A stretch of DNA of 64,000 bases from Aliarcobacter sp017996075 (GTDB lineage Bacteria > Campylobacterota > Campylobacteria > Campylobacterales > Arcobacteraceae): NCBI RefSeq assembly GCF_051062515.1, contig NZ_JAMXEK010000006.1; one strand, 5' to 3'. Shown here piece by piece: positions 18,244-26,911 of this stretch. The position numbers were made by a program, and so were the translations under genes. Below the pieces are notes generated by a model. It was not told the DNA's origin, searched no databases, and saw nothing but the letters and a program-made list of their open reading frames with translations. Numbering within the stretch: the stretch's first letter is position 1; each line of letters starts with the position of its first letter.

Positions 18244-19002
18244 ATGAGACAAAAAGTTTGGATTGTTGGTGCTAATGGTGCAATTGGTTTTGAACTTGTT
18301 AAAATATATTTAAAAAATGGTTTTAAAGTAGTTGCAAGTTCAAGAGATATTGAAAATTCAAAAGATTTTTTGAACTTAAAAAGTGAGTACAAAACTAATT
18401 TGAAACTCTTAAATATAAATGTTTTAGATGAACAAGCTTCTAAAAAAGTTGCTCATGAAGCTTTTAATAATTTTAATGGGCTTGATATCTGTTTTTATAA
18501 TGCCGCTGTTTATGAATCTATGAGTTATGAAGAGTGGAATATAGCAAATTTTGAATCTATGATAAATACAAATTATCTTGGAGCAATTAGAGTTTTAAAA
18601 CCAATAATTAGCCATCTTGAAAATCAATCAACTACTTCAAAAATTATTTTAAATTGTAGTTTGGCTAGTTATTTTGGATTGCCTTATGGTGGAGCTTATA
18701 GCGCTTCAAAAGCAGCTTTATTAAATCTTGCACAATCAATTCAACCTGAATTAAAAAGAAAAAATATTAATCTTCAAGTAATAAATCACGGATTTGTAAA
18801 AAGCAGGCTAACTTCTAAAAATGATTTTAAAATGCCTCAACTTATGCAGCCAGATTTTGCTGCTAAAAAAATATTTGAAGAGCTTAATAAATCTTATAGA
18901 TTTGATATAACATTTCCACTATTTTTATCAAGCTTTTTAAAGTTTTTATCAATTTTACCATATAAAATCAGTCTAAAAATCACAAGTAAATTTTTAAAAT
19001 AA
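18244..19002 (+). CDS. short-chain dehydrogenase/reductase
   Basis: 252 residues. The cofactor-binding loop is 'VWIVGANGAIGFELVK', and the catalytic triad is Ser139 ('LNCSLAS'), Tyr152 and Lys156 ('YSASKAALL'). The C terminus is hydrophobic and basic ('LSSFLKFLSILPYKISLKIT'), suggesting membrane association and a lipid-like substrate. SDRs with such tails sit beside FAD amine oxidases and Cfa-like methyltransferases in several proteobacteria. The 87-base gap upstream and the AAGG-type site suggest its own or weakly coupled expression. The substrate is not known. Confidence 0.85.
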   Translation: MRQKVWIVGANGAIGFELVKIYLKNGFKVVASSRDIENSKDFLNLKSEYKTNLKLLNINVLDEQASKKVAHEAFNNFNGLDICFYNAAVYESMSYEEWNIANFESMINTNYLGAIRVLKPIISHLENQSTTSKIILNCSLASYFGLPYGGAYSASKAALLNLAQSIQPELKRKNINLQVINHGFVKSRLTSKNDFKMPQLMQPDFAAKKIFEELNKSYRFDITFPLFLSSFLKFLSILPYKISLKITSKFLK

Positions 19003-19172
19003 TAGCTTTATTGTCTACTATTAAAATAATTTTAAAGAGTTAGGCAAACTTTTTTAAATAGATATGAAATAACAAAATAAAGATACAAAATTATCTTGAT
19101 TTATAATAAATTTAAAAATAAGGATATCTCAAAATTGACTTTTACAAAACTTGACTCAAAAGGAAGATATAG

Positions 19173-19682
19173 ATGAAAATAGCTGTTTTAGGAGCTGGAA
19201 TAAGCGGACTTGGAAGTGCTTATATTTTAAGTAAAAACCATGATGTAGATATTTATGAAAAAGAGAACAGATTAGGTGGACATGCAAGAACAACTCTTGT
19301 TCAAGAAGATGATAAATTCTTTGGAGTTGATACTGGGTTTTTGGTATTTAATTATGAAACATATCCGCTTTTGACAAAACTGTTTAAAGAGCTTGATGTA
19401 AAAATAGATAACTCTGATATGAGTTTTGCATTTTGGGATACAGTTAAAAATATAGCTTATAATGGTTCATCTTTAAGAGGAATGTTTGCTCAAAAAAGAA
19501 ATCTATTCTCTTTTTCTCACTATCAAATGATAAATGATATAGATTCAGCTTTTAAAATGTTATATATGTCAACACAGGAGGTTCAAATAAAATGGGAAAG
19601 AACTAGTATTAGAAACTGGAGTGAGATTTATCCTCAACTTTGTATATTTTTCAGTGAAATTATGGAAAAATACACAAAGTAA
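19173..19682 (+). pseudogene. truncated NAD(P)/FAD-dependent amine-oxidase-like protein
   Basis: The first ~130 residues match a flavin amine-oxidase-like family of about 420 residues: 'MKIAVLGAGISGLGSAYIL' (FAD Rossmann loop), 'ENRLGGHART', 'GVDTGFLVFNYETYPLL' and 'YNGSSLRGMFAQKRNLFS'. After 'INDIDSAFKMLYM' the sequence no longer follows the family and stops at residue 169. No remainder of the catalytic domain is seen before the next gene. It is therefore probably a 3'-deleted pseudogene, though a short product could still be made (start site GGAAG). In other bacteria the intact gene sits with an SDR, DUF1365 and Cfa-like genes, only part of which remain here. Confidence 0.7.
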
Positions 19683-19759
19683 TATATAGGACTAGAGGTG
19701 ATTTACACAGTTTAATTTACAGTTCCTAAAGAATTAAATCCAACTACAATTATAAAAAA

Positions 19760-20824
19760 TTATTTTAACCTTATAATAGTTTGGCACAATCCAATATTAT
19801 CAGTTATATCAACAATTTCAAAACCAACTTTAAGCAATATTTTTTCAAAATCACTATATCTAAACATTTTACTATATCCATTTGCAATAGCAGTAAAATA
19901 TGGACTTGTATTAATTACACAATATGAAGCTATTTCATTGTTTTGTCTATCCCAAAATGGCTCCATTATACAAACTTGACTATTTTTGTTCATAAATTTT
20001 TTTACTTTTAATAAAATCTGCTCTATTTGTTCATCTTCAAAACAATCTAAAAATTGGCTCATCCAAATAATATCTATATTTTCTGGAACATTAATATCAT
20101 TGAGTAATACATTAGACTCAATAAATGAAACATTTGTTAAATTCTTTTCATAAATATTTTTTTTTGCTAATTTAATTTGTTGTGGTAAATCCATTATTGT
20201 AATATCGATTTGTGGATATTTACTTGATAGCTCCATAGCAAATTTACCAGTATTTCCACCAATATCCAAAATAGATTTTATATTTAAATTATTCAAATAC
20301 TCTATTGCTTTTGGAAATCCAGAATCAGAATAAAAATGGTCAAATTCAAACCAGCTATCTTGAACTTTTTGTGGTAAACTTGAAAGTGCTGGATATATAG
20401 TTTCCCAATCTCCAAAAACTTTTAAACCTTCAGGTTTTCTATTTTTTATTGACTCTTCTAAATTATAAAGTCCAAGATAATTTACATAGTGGTTATAATT
20501 CATATTTGCATTTGTCATCTTATCACTATTTATAAATATTCCAACTTTTGAGACAAAAAGCTTATTATCTTTCTCATATAAAATATTTGCACTTATTGCT
20601 GTCTCACTTAAAACTTTTATAGCGTAAATAGATAAATCAGAAATACTAGATAACTCTTCAACACTTAAACCATTTTTGTTTTTTGAAAGAATATTTAAAA
20701 TATTTGTATCTCTTAAAACTCTAGCAACTTGAAAAACTATTGGAGCAAAAGCTATTTTTTGTGCTTCATATAAAGCCTCTACTGTTGATAAATTTTGTGC
20801 ATCTTGAAAGAAACTTTTTTCCAT
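19760..20824 (-). CDS. SAM-dependent O-methyltransferase-like protein of the pigment cluster
   Basis: 354 residues. The N-terminal winged-helix dimerisation part (about 20-100, 'LSVEELSSISDLSIYAIKVL') and the SAM-binding loop 'SILDIGGNTGKFAMELS' (187-193) place it with acetylserotonin/caffeate-type O-methyltransferases. 'WMSQFLDCFEDEQIEQIL' and 'VCIMEPFWDR' fit the post-motif region. It is the last gene of the leftward pigment operon, 8 bases after the hydrolase gene. It probably methylates the phenolic end of the aryl polyene or the resorcinol ring; C-methylation is also possible. The substrate is inferred from context. Confidence 0.75.
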   Translation of the reverse strand: MEKSFFQDAQNLSTVEALYEAQKIAFAPIVFQVARVLRDTNILNILSKNKNGLSVEELSSISDLSIYAIKVLSETAISANILYEKDNKLFVSKVGIFINSDKMTNANMNYNHYVNYLGLYNLEESIKNRKPEGLKVFGDWETIYPALSSLPQKVQDSWFEFDHFYSDSGFPKAIEYLNNLNIKSILDIGGNTGKFAMELSSKYPQIDITIMDLPQQIKLAKKNIYEKNLTNVSFIESNVLLNDINVPENIDIIWMSQFLDCFEDEQIEQILLKVKKFMNKNSQVCIMEPFWDRQNNEIASYCVINTSPYFTAIANGYSKMFRYSDFEKILLKVGFEIVDITDNIGLCQTIIRLK

Positions 20825-20832
20825 ATCTTTTC

Positions 20833-22167
20833 CTAATATTTTTCTTTATTATTCATTGTTACTTTTTTATGAAATACTTTTTTTGTAAATGGACTTACAA
20901 TAGTAGTTAAAGAAAAAATTATATCATTTATTCCTTGACTAAAAATAGCACTATTATTGGCTTCTATTTTTGAACCTGCAATATCAAGTTTTGAATTCAA
21001 GAGATTTATTGCAATATCTCCTTTTATAGTACTTGATGTTATGTTTATATTAGAGTTTATTGCTTGAATTGAGTTAGAGCTTGAACCTATATTTGAATCT
21101 ACTATATAAACATCAGAATTTTCAATTATAAGTCTTTCTATATTACAGTTGTTTAAATGCAAATTATTTGAATTAGTAATTTTTAAATATTTATAACTAC
21201 AATCTTTTAATTCACCTTTACTATTTTTTAGCTCTCTATTTAAACTACTTTGTTTATATATTTTTTCATCTTTTTTTATATCATTACTCAAAAAATAATC
21301 TAAATAATTAAAATATTCTTCTTTTGAATCAAGTATTGGAACATGTCCACTATTTTTTATTATAAAAAGTTTTGAATTATCCAACAAAAAATTTAAAACA
21401 TATCCACTTCTTAAAGGAGTAACTCCATCATTTTCACCCCATAATATCATTGTAGGAGTTTTAATATTATGTAATTCAAACCAATCTTCAGTCATAAGAC
21501 CTAATGCTGCTATTGAAGTTGGCGAATTTAAAAATTTTGTTCTAATTCTTTCATCTCTTACAACACTACTTAAATCTTTTGGTAAAATACTTGCTAAACT
21601 ATTTGTTATATTGGTTGCAAATTGTGATATTTGACCATTTAATTCACTTCTACTATTTTCATCAACCATTTTACTAACTTGATTTTTTATCATAAATTCA
21701 CCATAAGAATCTTTATGTAAAATTCCAGCAGAATCAATAACAAAAAGTTTTTTAATTTTATCTTGATGTAAAGTAGCATATTTAAGACTAATAGCTCCAC
21801 CCATAGAGTGTCCAACTAAATAAAATTGTCTATTATCTAAAAATTTAGAAACTAAAAAATCTAAAACTTGTGCATATTTTTCTGGTGTATATTCAACATT
21901 ATCTTTTGATGATTTTCCAAATCCTGGTAAATCAAAAGTTATCACATAGTAGTTATCTTTTAATTTATGTATAGTTTCTTGCCAAATAGTTGAAGCTTCA
22001 TCACCTAAACCATGTACAAAAACTATTGGTTCATTTTCAATATTTCCATCAACATTTATATACACTTGTGAATTTAAAACTGGTTCTTGTATATAAAACT
22101 CATCTGCAAATATCTTAGAAAAAAGAAAAAATATTACAAAAATATATTTAATCTTGTAACTTAACAA
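20833..22167 (-). CDS. secreted alpha/beta hydrolase with C-terminal beta-helix-like domain
   Basis: About 444 residues from the preferred TTG. That start has AAGGA 7 bases upstream and gives a clean signal peptide ('YKIKYIFVIFFLFSKIFADE'); the in-frame ATG at 22194 lacks a ribosome binding site. The hydrolase core has 'VFVHGLGDE' (oxyanion), nucleophile 'LVGHSMGGAISL' (Ser about 121), 'LWGENDGVTPL' and 'NSGHVPILD' (His). After about residue 310 comes a run of Asn/Ser/Ile-rich turns ('LKITNSNNLHLNNCNIERL', 'NSNINITSSTIKGDIAINLL') that looks like a short parallel beta-helix. Role unknown: it may release, transfer or esterify the polyene outside the inner membrane. The fusion is unusual for an aryl polyene cluster. 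Confidence 0.75.
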   Translation of the reverse strand: MLSYKIKYIFVIFFLFSKIFADEFYIQEPVLNSQVYINVDGNIENEPIVFVHGLGDEASTIWQETIHKLKDNYYVITFDLPGFGKSSKDNVEYTPEKYAQVLDFLVSKFLDNRQFYLVGHSMGGAISLKYATLHQDKIKKLFVIDSAGILHKDSYGEFMIKNQVSKMVDENSRSELNGQISQFATNITNSLASILPKDLSSVVRDERIRTKFLNSPTSIAALGLMTEDWFELHNIKTPTMILWGENDGVTPLRSGYVLNFLLDNSKLFIIKNSGHVPILDSKEEYFNYLDYFLSNDIKKDEKIYKQSSLNRELKNSKGELKDCSYKYLKITNSNNLHLNNCNIERLIIENSDVYIVDSNIGSSSNSIQAINSNINITSSTIKGDIAINLLNSKLDIAGSKIEANNSAIFSQGINDIIFSLTTIVSPFTKKVFHKKVTMNNKEKY

Positions 22168-22498
22168 TAAAAGTTCCTTTTGCATAAATATCATTTTGGT
22201 TTATAAGTTCAAAGCTAAATTCATTTAACAAATCAAAGCTTGTATCTTTTTTAATCTTTATTTGAAACTCTAAAATATCACAATCTTTTAAAAGTTCAAC
22301 ATCTTTAAGACTAAGTAAAAAGCCAATTTGTGGTTTTTCATTTTGTGAAAAAACAATACTACTTTGAGCTGCCGCTTCGCATATCATTGGAAGTGTTGGC
22401 AAATAAGGAAAAGAGCAAGATACAAAAATATAATCTGCATCTTTTTTTACAATCTCTTCTACAAATCTTATTGGTTTTTGGTGAGGTAAATTTTTCAT
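22148..22498 (-). CDS. 3-hydroxyacyl-ACP dehydratase, hotdog fold (ApeP-like)
   Basis: 116 residues. 'LPHQKPIRFVEEIVKKD' is the FabZ/FabA-type start with candidate catalytic His6. 'PTLPMICEAAAQSSIV' holds the acidic active-site residue at the start of the central helix. It would remove water from the beta-hydroxyacyl intermediates to make the trans double bonds of the polyene. It overlaps its upstream neighbour by 4 bases (ATGA) and its downstream neighbour by about 20. A second hotdog protein (25876) is present, as in described aryl polyene clusters that have two dehydratases. Confidence 0.75.
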   Translation of the reverse strand: MKNLPHQKPIRFVEEIVKKDADYIFVSCSFPYLPTLPMICEAAAQSSIVFSQNEKPQIGFLLSLKDVELLKDCDILEFQIKIKKDTSFDLLNEFSFELINQNDIYAKGTFIVKLQD

Positions 22499-23136
22499 AT
22501 ATCAACTCTTACAATATTTTTTTTAGTTTTATCAAAATTTTGAGCAATAAACATAAGATGTTTTATAGAGTTAGGAAAACCTTTTAAAGTTATATTTTCA
22601 AGATTTATAGTGCTATCCTCTTTACTTATTTTTACTTTTAAAGCAACAACAGATTCTAAAAAATCAATACAAGAGTTTACCTCTTGTATATTTGTAATAT
22701 TTATAGTTTCACTACAAATCAAAACAACCTCATCATTATCTAAAGCTTTAATGGCACCTGCTTTTAAAACTTTGAAAGAAGTTTCATCTCCACTTGAAAT
22801 AGTTAATATCTCATTTTTATTTTCAAATAAAATAGAGGCATATGATACAGCTGTATTATAAACAGAGTTTTGAAAATCTGTTGGAGATAACATACTTTCA
22901 TCTAAAATAGCTTTTAATATGTTTGATGAAGATAGCAACTCTCCAAAAGAGCTTCCGTATATAATTCTACTGTTTTTTGCATCTATTTTATGTAAGGCTT
23001 CAATTACAAGTTTTGAAGCTTTTGTTAATCTTCTTCTAAAAACCATTTGAGGTACTAACTCTTTTGTATTTAGCTCTTCAATACTCTCTTTATCAAAAAG
23101 ATAAAAAGCATCTAATATCTCTAAATTAATCTTCAT
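22495..23136 (-). CDS. ketosynthase-like chain-length factor (ApeC-like)
   Basis: 213 residues from ATG 23136, which has a GGA site upstream; a TTG 12 bases earlier also reads in frame. It corresponds to the N-terminal half of a beta-ketoacyl synthase ('RIIYGSSFGELLSSSNILKA', 'SPTDFQNSVYNTAVSYASIL', 'ILTISSGDETSFKVLKAGA'). The nucleophilic Cys position reads SSGDE, so it cannot condense. In aryl polyene clusters such proteins pair with the active ketosynthase and set chain length. The partner is the gene directly upstream (23126-24253), with an 11-base overlap. Confidence 0.75.
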   Translation of the reverse strand: MKINLEILDAFYLFDKESIEELNTKELVPQMVFRRRLTKASKLVIEALHKIDAKNSRIIYGSSFGELLSSSNILKAILDESMLSPTDFQNSVYNTAVSYASILFENKNEILTISSGDETSFKVLKAGAIKALDNDEVVLICSETINITNIQEVNSCIDFLESVVALKVKISKEDSTINLENITLKGFPNSIKHLMFIAQNFDKTKKNIVRVDI

Positions 23137-24253
23137 TACATATTCCAAAAATTAAAGATGTATTATTACCACCAAATGCAAAAGAGTTACTAATAGTATA
23201 TTTTATATCTTGTTTAGAAGTAACCATTGGATAGTTTATTCCTTCTATTTCTATCTCATTTAAACCTTTATTTGGCACAATAGTTTGATTTTTTAAAACC
23301 ATACAACATATAATTGCCTCAATAGCTCCAGCAGCACCTAAAGTATGTCCAGTAATTGATTTTGTAGAACTAACTTGTGGTTTTGTTTTACTATCTTTAA
23401 AAAGCTCTTTAATTGCTGTTAATTCTGAAAAATCATTTGCATAAGTTCCAGTTCCATGAGCATTTATGTAATCTATATCATCTGGTTTTAGTTTAGCATC
23501 TTTTAAAGCATTTTTCATAGCTTCTATTGCACCAAGTCCATTTGGATGTGGTTGTGTCATATGGTGTGCATCTGAACTATATCCAACACCTAAAATTTCT
23601 ATTGAACTATCTTGTTTTTTATCTTGTAAAAATAAAATACCAAAACCTTCGGCTACATTCATACCTTCTCTATTTTTATCAAAAGGAGTACAAGGTTTTG
23701 AAGATAAAACACTTAAAGCAGAAAATCCACAAACAGTTGTATGTGATAAATCATCAATTCCAACAACTAAAACATTTTTATATATACCTTTTTGTATTAC
23801 CTCTTTTGCATAACCTAATGCATTTGCACTTGAAGTACAAGCAGTTGAAAAAGATATATCATCATAAAAAGTAAAATGTTTTTTTAAAAAATATGCTATT
23901 GAATCTATTGGATGTTTTTTATAATCTATATTTTTATAGTTTTTATCTTTAAAATATAAATTTTCAGTTTCACTCATTCCTCCAACGCTTGAACCTACAA
24001 CCAAAAGAGTATCTTGAAAATCTTTTAAATTTAAGTTTTTCAATAGTTCTTTCAATCTTTCAAGCAATATATCATTTAAAGATTTATCTTTTTTTATCTT
24101 TCCAATAGCTACAACTCTATCTTTTACATAATTTGTATCTAAAGTTATAGTATCTTTTTTCTCACAAATTGAAGAGAAAAGCTCATTAGCATTATCTCCT
24201 GCACAAGAGATAGTGTCAAAATAGTTTACAAAAACTCTATTTTTAAAATTCAT
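23126..24253 (-). CDS. beta-ketoacyl-ACP synthase II-type, polyene-elongating (ApeO-like)
   Basis: 375 residues with all catalytic residues: Cys139 ('SFSTACTSSANALGYA'), His267 ('NAHGTGTYANDFSE') and His304 ('SITGHTLGAAGA'). It performs decarboxylative Claisen condensation of malonyl-ACP onto the growing chain. It is somewhat shorter than FabF (about 410). It lies between the halogenase-like gene (1-base overlap at 24253) and the chain-length factor, with which it probably forms a heterodimer. A second active ketosynthase is encoded at 37271. Confidence 0.88.
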   Translation of the reverse strand: MNFKNRVFVNYFDTISCAGDNANELFSSICEKKDTITLDTNYVKDRVVAIGKIKKDKSLNDILLERLKELLKNLNLKDFQDTLLVVGSSVGGMSETENLYFKDKNYKNIDYKKHPIDSIAYFLKKHFTFYDDISFSTACTSSANALGYAKEVIQKGIYKNVLVVGIDDLSHTTVCGFSALSVLSSKPCTPFDKNREGMNVAEGFGILFLQDKKQDSSIEILGVGYSSDAHHMTQPHPNGLGAIEAMKNALKDAKLKPDDIDYINAHGTGTYANDFSELTAIKELFKDSKTKPQVSSTKSITGHTLGAAGAIEAIICCMVLKNQTIVPNKGLNEIEIEGINYPMVTSKQDIKYTISNSFAFGGNNTSLIFGICNED

Positions 24254-25479
24254 TAATTTTGGCTCTCACTCATCTCAACAAGCGCATCAATTCTTTGCTT
24301 TGTATTTTTCACAAAATAGTTATTTTCATCCCAAACATAGCCTGAAAGTATTGAAGCAATAGATTGTTTTATCTGTTTAGATTTATTTTTAGCATAAAAA
24401 ATTTTTCTTAGTTTTCCACTATACCAAGCATATACAAACTCTCTAAAGACATTTATACCCATCATCATATAATCTTCATAATCTTTTTGCCAATCTACTT
24501 CTTTCCCATTTAATTCATCAATAATCAAAGATGCAACTCTTGAAGATGACTCTAATGCCAATGTAACACCTGAAGAGAAAACAGGATCTAAAAACTCTGT
24601 AGCATTTCCACTCATTGCAAAACCTTTCCCATACATCTTTTTAATAGATGCTGAGTAACCATTTATAATTCTTACAGGTGCCACTTGTTTTGCATTTCTA
24701 TATTTTTCTTTTAAATATTTATGACTATTTATAGCTTTTAACAAAAACTCCTCTTTTGAAAGTCCTGTATCTAAAAAATAGTTCTCTTCACAAACTATAC
24801 CAATAGAAGTTACTCCATCGCTAAAAGGAATTCCCCAAAACCAAGCTTTATTATCATCGTGTATAACAATATCTATAAAACCTTCATTCTCTTTATCTCT
24901 TCTTGTTTCGCCTGTCATTCTTGTTAAAATCGCATTTCTTAGTTTTAAATCAGATGGCTCATCAAGATTTAAAAGTTGTGGTAAAACTCTTCCATATCCA
25001 GAAGCATCTAAAACAAATCTTGCTTTAAAACTACTTTTTACTCCATTTTCATCTTGTGCATATATAATATTTTTTTCATTATCATAGTCTATAACTTCAA
25101 CTTTATGTCTTACATCAGCTCCTAATTTAATGGCTGTTTGGAGTAAAACATTGTCAAACTCTTCTCTTTTTACTTGAAAACTTGTATTGCATTTTTGACC
25201 TAAATTATCTCTAAAATCAATTATCTCTTCGATTTTATTCTCATCAATAAAAATTGCTCCTGGTTTTAACATAAAACCTTGCTCTTTTATTACATCTAAT
25301 ATTCCAATACTCTCTAAAACTTCATTACATTTTGGAAGAAGTGACTCACCTATTACAAATCTTGGAAACTCTAATTTTTCCAAAATTGTCACACTAAACC
25401 CTGCTTTTAAAAGTTTACAAGCGGCAATAGAACCACTAGGTCCTCCCCCAATTATAAGTACATCACAATTTTCTTCCAT
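24253..25479 (-). CDS. FAD-dependent halogenase-like oxidoreductase
   Basis: 408 residues. FAD loop 'VLIIGGGPSGSIAACKLL' (11-16), 'GESLLPKCNEVLESIGI', then Lys72 in 'GFMLKPGAIFID', where flavin halogenases have their catalytic Lys. 'AWFWGIPFSDG' (213-218) fits the WxWxIP halogenase signature, and 'GFAMSGNATEFLDPVFSSG' is the second flavin contact. These signs suggest halogenation of an aromatic ring, as seen in brominated xanthomonadins and some flexirubins. However, related monooxygenases and reductases share much of this pattern. It sits between the carrier protein and the ketosynthase genes, so it may act on a carrier-bound aromatic starter. Confidence 0.75.
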   Translation of the reverse strand: MEENCDVLIIGGGPSGSIAACKLLKAGFSVTILEKLEFPRFVIGESLLPKCNEVLESIGILDVIKEQGFMLKPGAIFIDENKIEEIIDFRDNLGQKCNTSFQVKREEFDNVLLQTAIKLGADVRHKVEVIDYDNEKNIIYAQDENGVKSSFKARFVLDASGYGRVLPQLLNLDEPSDLKLRNAILTRMTGETRRDKENEGFIDIVIHDDNKAWFWGIPFSDGVTSIGIVCEENYFLDTGLSKEEFLLKAINSHKYLKEKYRNAKQVAPVRIINGYSASIKKMYGKGFAMSGNATEFLDPVFSSGVTLALESSSRVASLIIDELNGKEVDWQKDYEDYMMMGINVFREFVYAWYSGKLRKIFYAKNKSKQIKQSIASILSGYVWDENNYFVKNTKQRIDALVEMSESQN

Positions 25480-25488
25480 GACAACTTC

Positions 25489-25746
25489 TTATTTTAAATT
25501 TTCATTTATATAGTTTAATAAATTTTGAACTGATGAAAAAATAGTCTTATAATCAGCACTATTACTAATTTTTACTCCATACTCTTTTTCAATAATTAAA
25601 ACTAACTCTATTGAATCAACAGAGTCTAAACCAATCCCCTCTTCTCCAAACAAAGCTGAATTGTTATCTATATCATCAACTGTTATATCTTCTAGCTTTA
25701 AACCATCAATTAACACTTGCTTAAAATTATCTATTGAAATTGCCAT
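25489..25746 (-). CDS. acyl carrier protein (pigment cluster, first copy)
   Basis: 85 residues, acidic and helical. The phosphopantetheine site is Ser42 in 'GIGLDSVDSIELVLIIEKEY'. It should carry the aromatic starter or the growing polyene. It is the first gene of the leftward operon and is preceded by a possible hairpin that covers its ribosome binding site (25756-25778). A second carrier protein is encoded at 37024. Which one carries starter and which carries extender units cannot be told from sequence. Confidence 0.9.
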   Translation of the reverse strand: MAISIDNFKQVLIDGLKLEDITVDDIDNNSALFGEEGIGLDSVDSIELVLIIEKEYGVKISNSADYKTIFSSVQNLLNYINENLK

Positions 25747-25875
25747 ATTTTCTATTCCCTTATATAAAAATTAAGGGATTATTATATCTATATTACTCTT
25801 AAGCTTTAAAAAAATAATATTAAGAGAATTTATTATATAATCACTACCAAAAATTTATCCTAGGTACATTATATT
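25747..25875. promoter_or_regulatory. bidirectional promoter region of the pigment cluster
   Basis: 129 bases between the two main operons. Rightward: TATAAT at 25836-25841, 34 bases before the TTG start. Leftward: a TATAAT-like element about 25780-25785 on the minus strand. Two inverted repeats lie inside: CTCTTAA / TTAAGAG (25796-25802, 25820-25826), a candidate operator, and TCCCTTA / TAAGGGA (25756-25762, 25772-25778), whose second arm is the ribosome binding site of the carrier-protein gene. Confidence 0.5.
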
Positions 25876-26199
25876 TTGAAAAATCTATTTAAAATTTTAG
25901 AGATAACAAAAAAAGAGAGTGAAAAAGAGATAACAATTTTATTAACAAATAAAAGTCATCCTTTTTTTAAAGCTCATTTCCCAAAAAATGAGATTTTGGC
26001 TGGATTTTTACAAATAGATATTATTGCAGATGTTTTAAAACATAGTGTTAAAAAGATAAATAAAGCAAAATTTTTATCTATAATAAAACCAGATGATATT
26101 ATTAAATATTGTATTAGTTCAAAAGATAATATATCGTATAAAATTATTATTAAAAACAAAGAAAATAAGAAAATTAGTGAGTTTAGTTATGAAATATAG
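25876..26199 (+). CDS. hotdog-fold dehydratase/thioesterase-like protein (ApeI-like)
   Basis: 107 residues, TTG start. 'HPFFKAHFPKNEILAGFLQ' followed by 'IDIIADVLKH' is the pattern of ApeI/FabA-like hotdog proteins ('HPxFxGHFPxxPxxPGVxQ' then a helix). It is probably the second dehydratase of the polyene synthase. The Gly and Pro after HFP are replaced by residues K/N, so the active-site helix start is somewhat divergent. First gene of the rightward operon; it overlaps the glycosyltransferase start by 11 bases. Confidence 0.65.
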   Translation: MKNLFKILEITKKESEKEITILLTNKSHPFFKAHFPKNEILAGFLQIDIIADVLKHSVKKINKAKFLSIIKPDDIIKYCISSKDNISYKIIIKNKENKKISEFSYEI

Positions 26200-26911
26200 A
26201 GATATTATAGTTATTGTCCCTACTTTAAACAATGATTTAACAATTCAAAATGTTGTGGATGATATTTTATCTTTTGGATATAAAGTTATTGTAATTGATG
26301 ATGGGTACACAAATCCTGTATCAAATTTTTTAAAACAAAATGATAATGTAACTATAATTAGACATGAAAAAAATAGAGGTAAAGGTGAAGCTATTTTAAG
26401 TGGAGCTAAAAAAGTAAAAGAGTTAGGTTATAAATATTTTGCTAGTTTAGATGGTGATGGACAACATATGGCAAGTGAAATAAAAAAGCTTCAAAATACA
26501 ATTTCAAAAGAGAATCAAATAATTATTGGTGCTAGAAATTTTGATATTGCAAATGTTCCAAATGGCTCAAAATTTGGAAGATGGTTTAGTAATTTCTGGG
26601 CTTGTTGGGATACTGGATATAAAATAACTGACTCTTTATCTGGATTTAGAATTTATCCTATTTCAATATTAGACCTTCCCTACAAAACTTCAAAATTTGA
26701 TTGGGAAATGGAAGTTTTAGTAAGACACGCTTGGGCTGGAAATGAGATAGTTGAAACAGTTATAGAGTGCTACTATCCAAAAGCCGAAGAGAGAGTTAGC
26801 CATTTTAGAAAATTTGAAGATACTATGGCTATTGTTTGGGTTCATGTACAAATGCTTCCAATAAAGTGGACAAATATGTTTTTAAATCTATTTAGAAGAA
26901 AAAATAAGTAA
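26189..26911 (+). CDS. family 2 glycosyltransferase of the pigment cluster
   Basis: 240 residues from ATG 26189. The frame is open further upstream, but that stretch lies wholly inside the preceding gene and does not resemble the family. 'IIVIVPTLNNDLTIQNVV', 'VIVIDDGYTNPV', 'FASLDGDGQHMASEIKKL' and 'DSLSGFRIYPISILD' are the GT-A landmarks, similar to dolichol-phosphate-mannose-synthase-type GT2 enzymes. In some aryl polyene clusters this domain is fused to an acyltransferase (ApeJ). Here the acyltransferase is the next gene, with a 1-base overlap. The acceptor is probably a lipid or sugar anchor for the polyene. Confidence 0.82.
   Translation: MKYRDIIVIVPTLNNDLTIQNVVDDILSFGYKVIVIDDGYTNPVSNFLKQNDNVTIIRHEKNRGKGEAILSGAKKVKELGYKYFASLDGDGQHMASEIKKLQNTISKENQIIIGARNFDIANVPNGSKFGRWFSNFWACWDTGYKITDSLSGFRIYPISILDLPYKTSKFDWEMEVLVRHAWAGNEIVETVIECYYPKAEERVSHFRKFEDTMAIVWVHVQMLPIKWTNMFLNLFRRKNK

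Noticed and set aside
26093..26188. Upstream extension of the glycosyltransferase
   Set aside because: The extra 32 codons lie entirely within the preceding gene and are unlike the family; ATG 26189 gives the normal N terminus.
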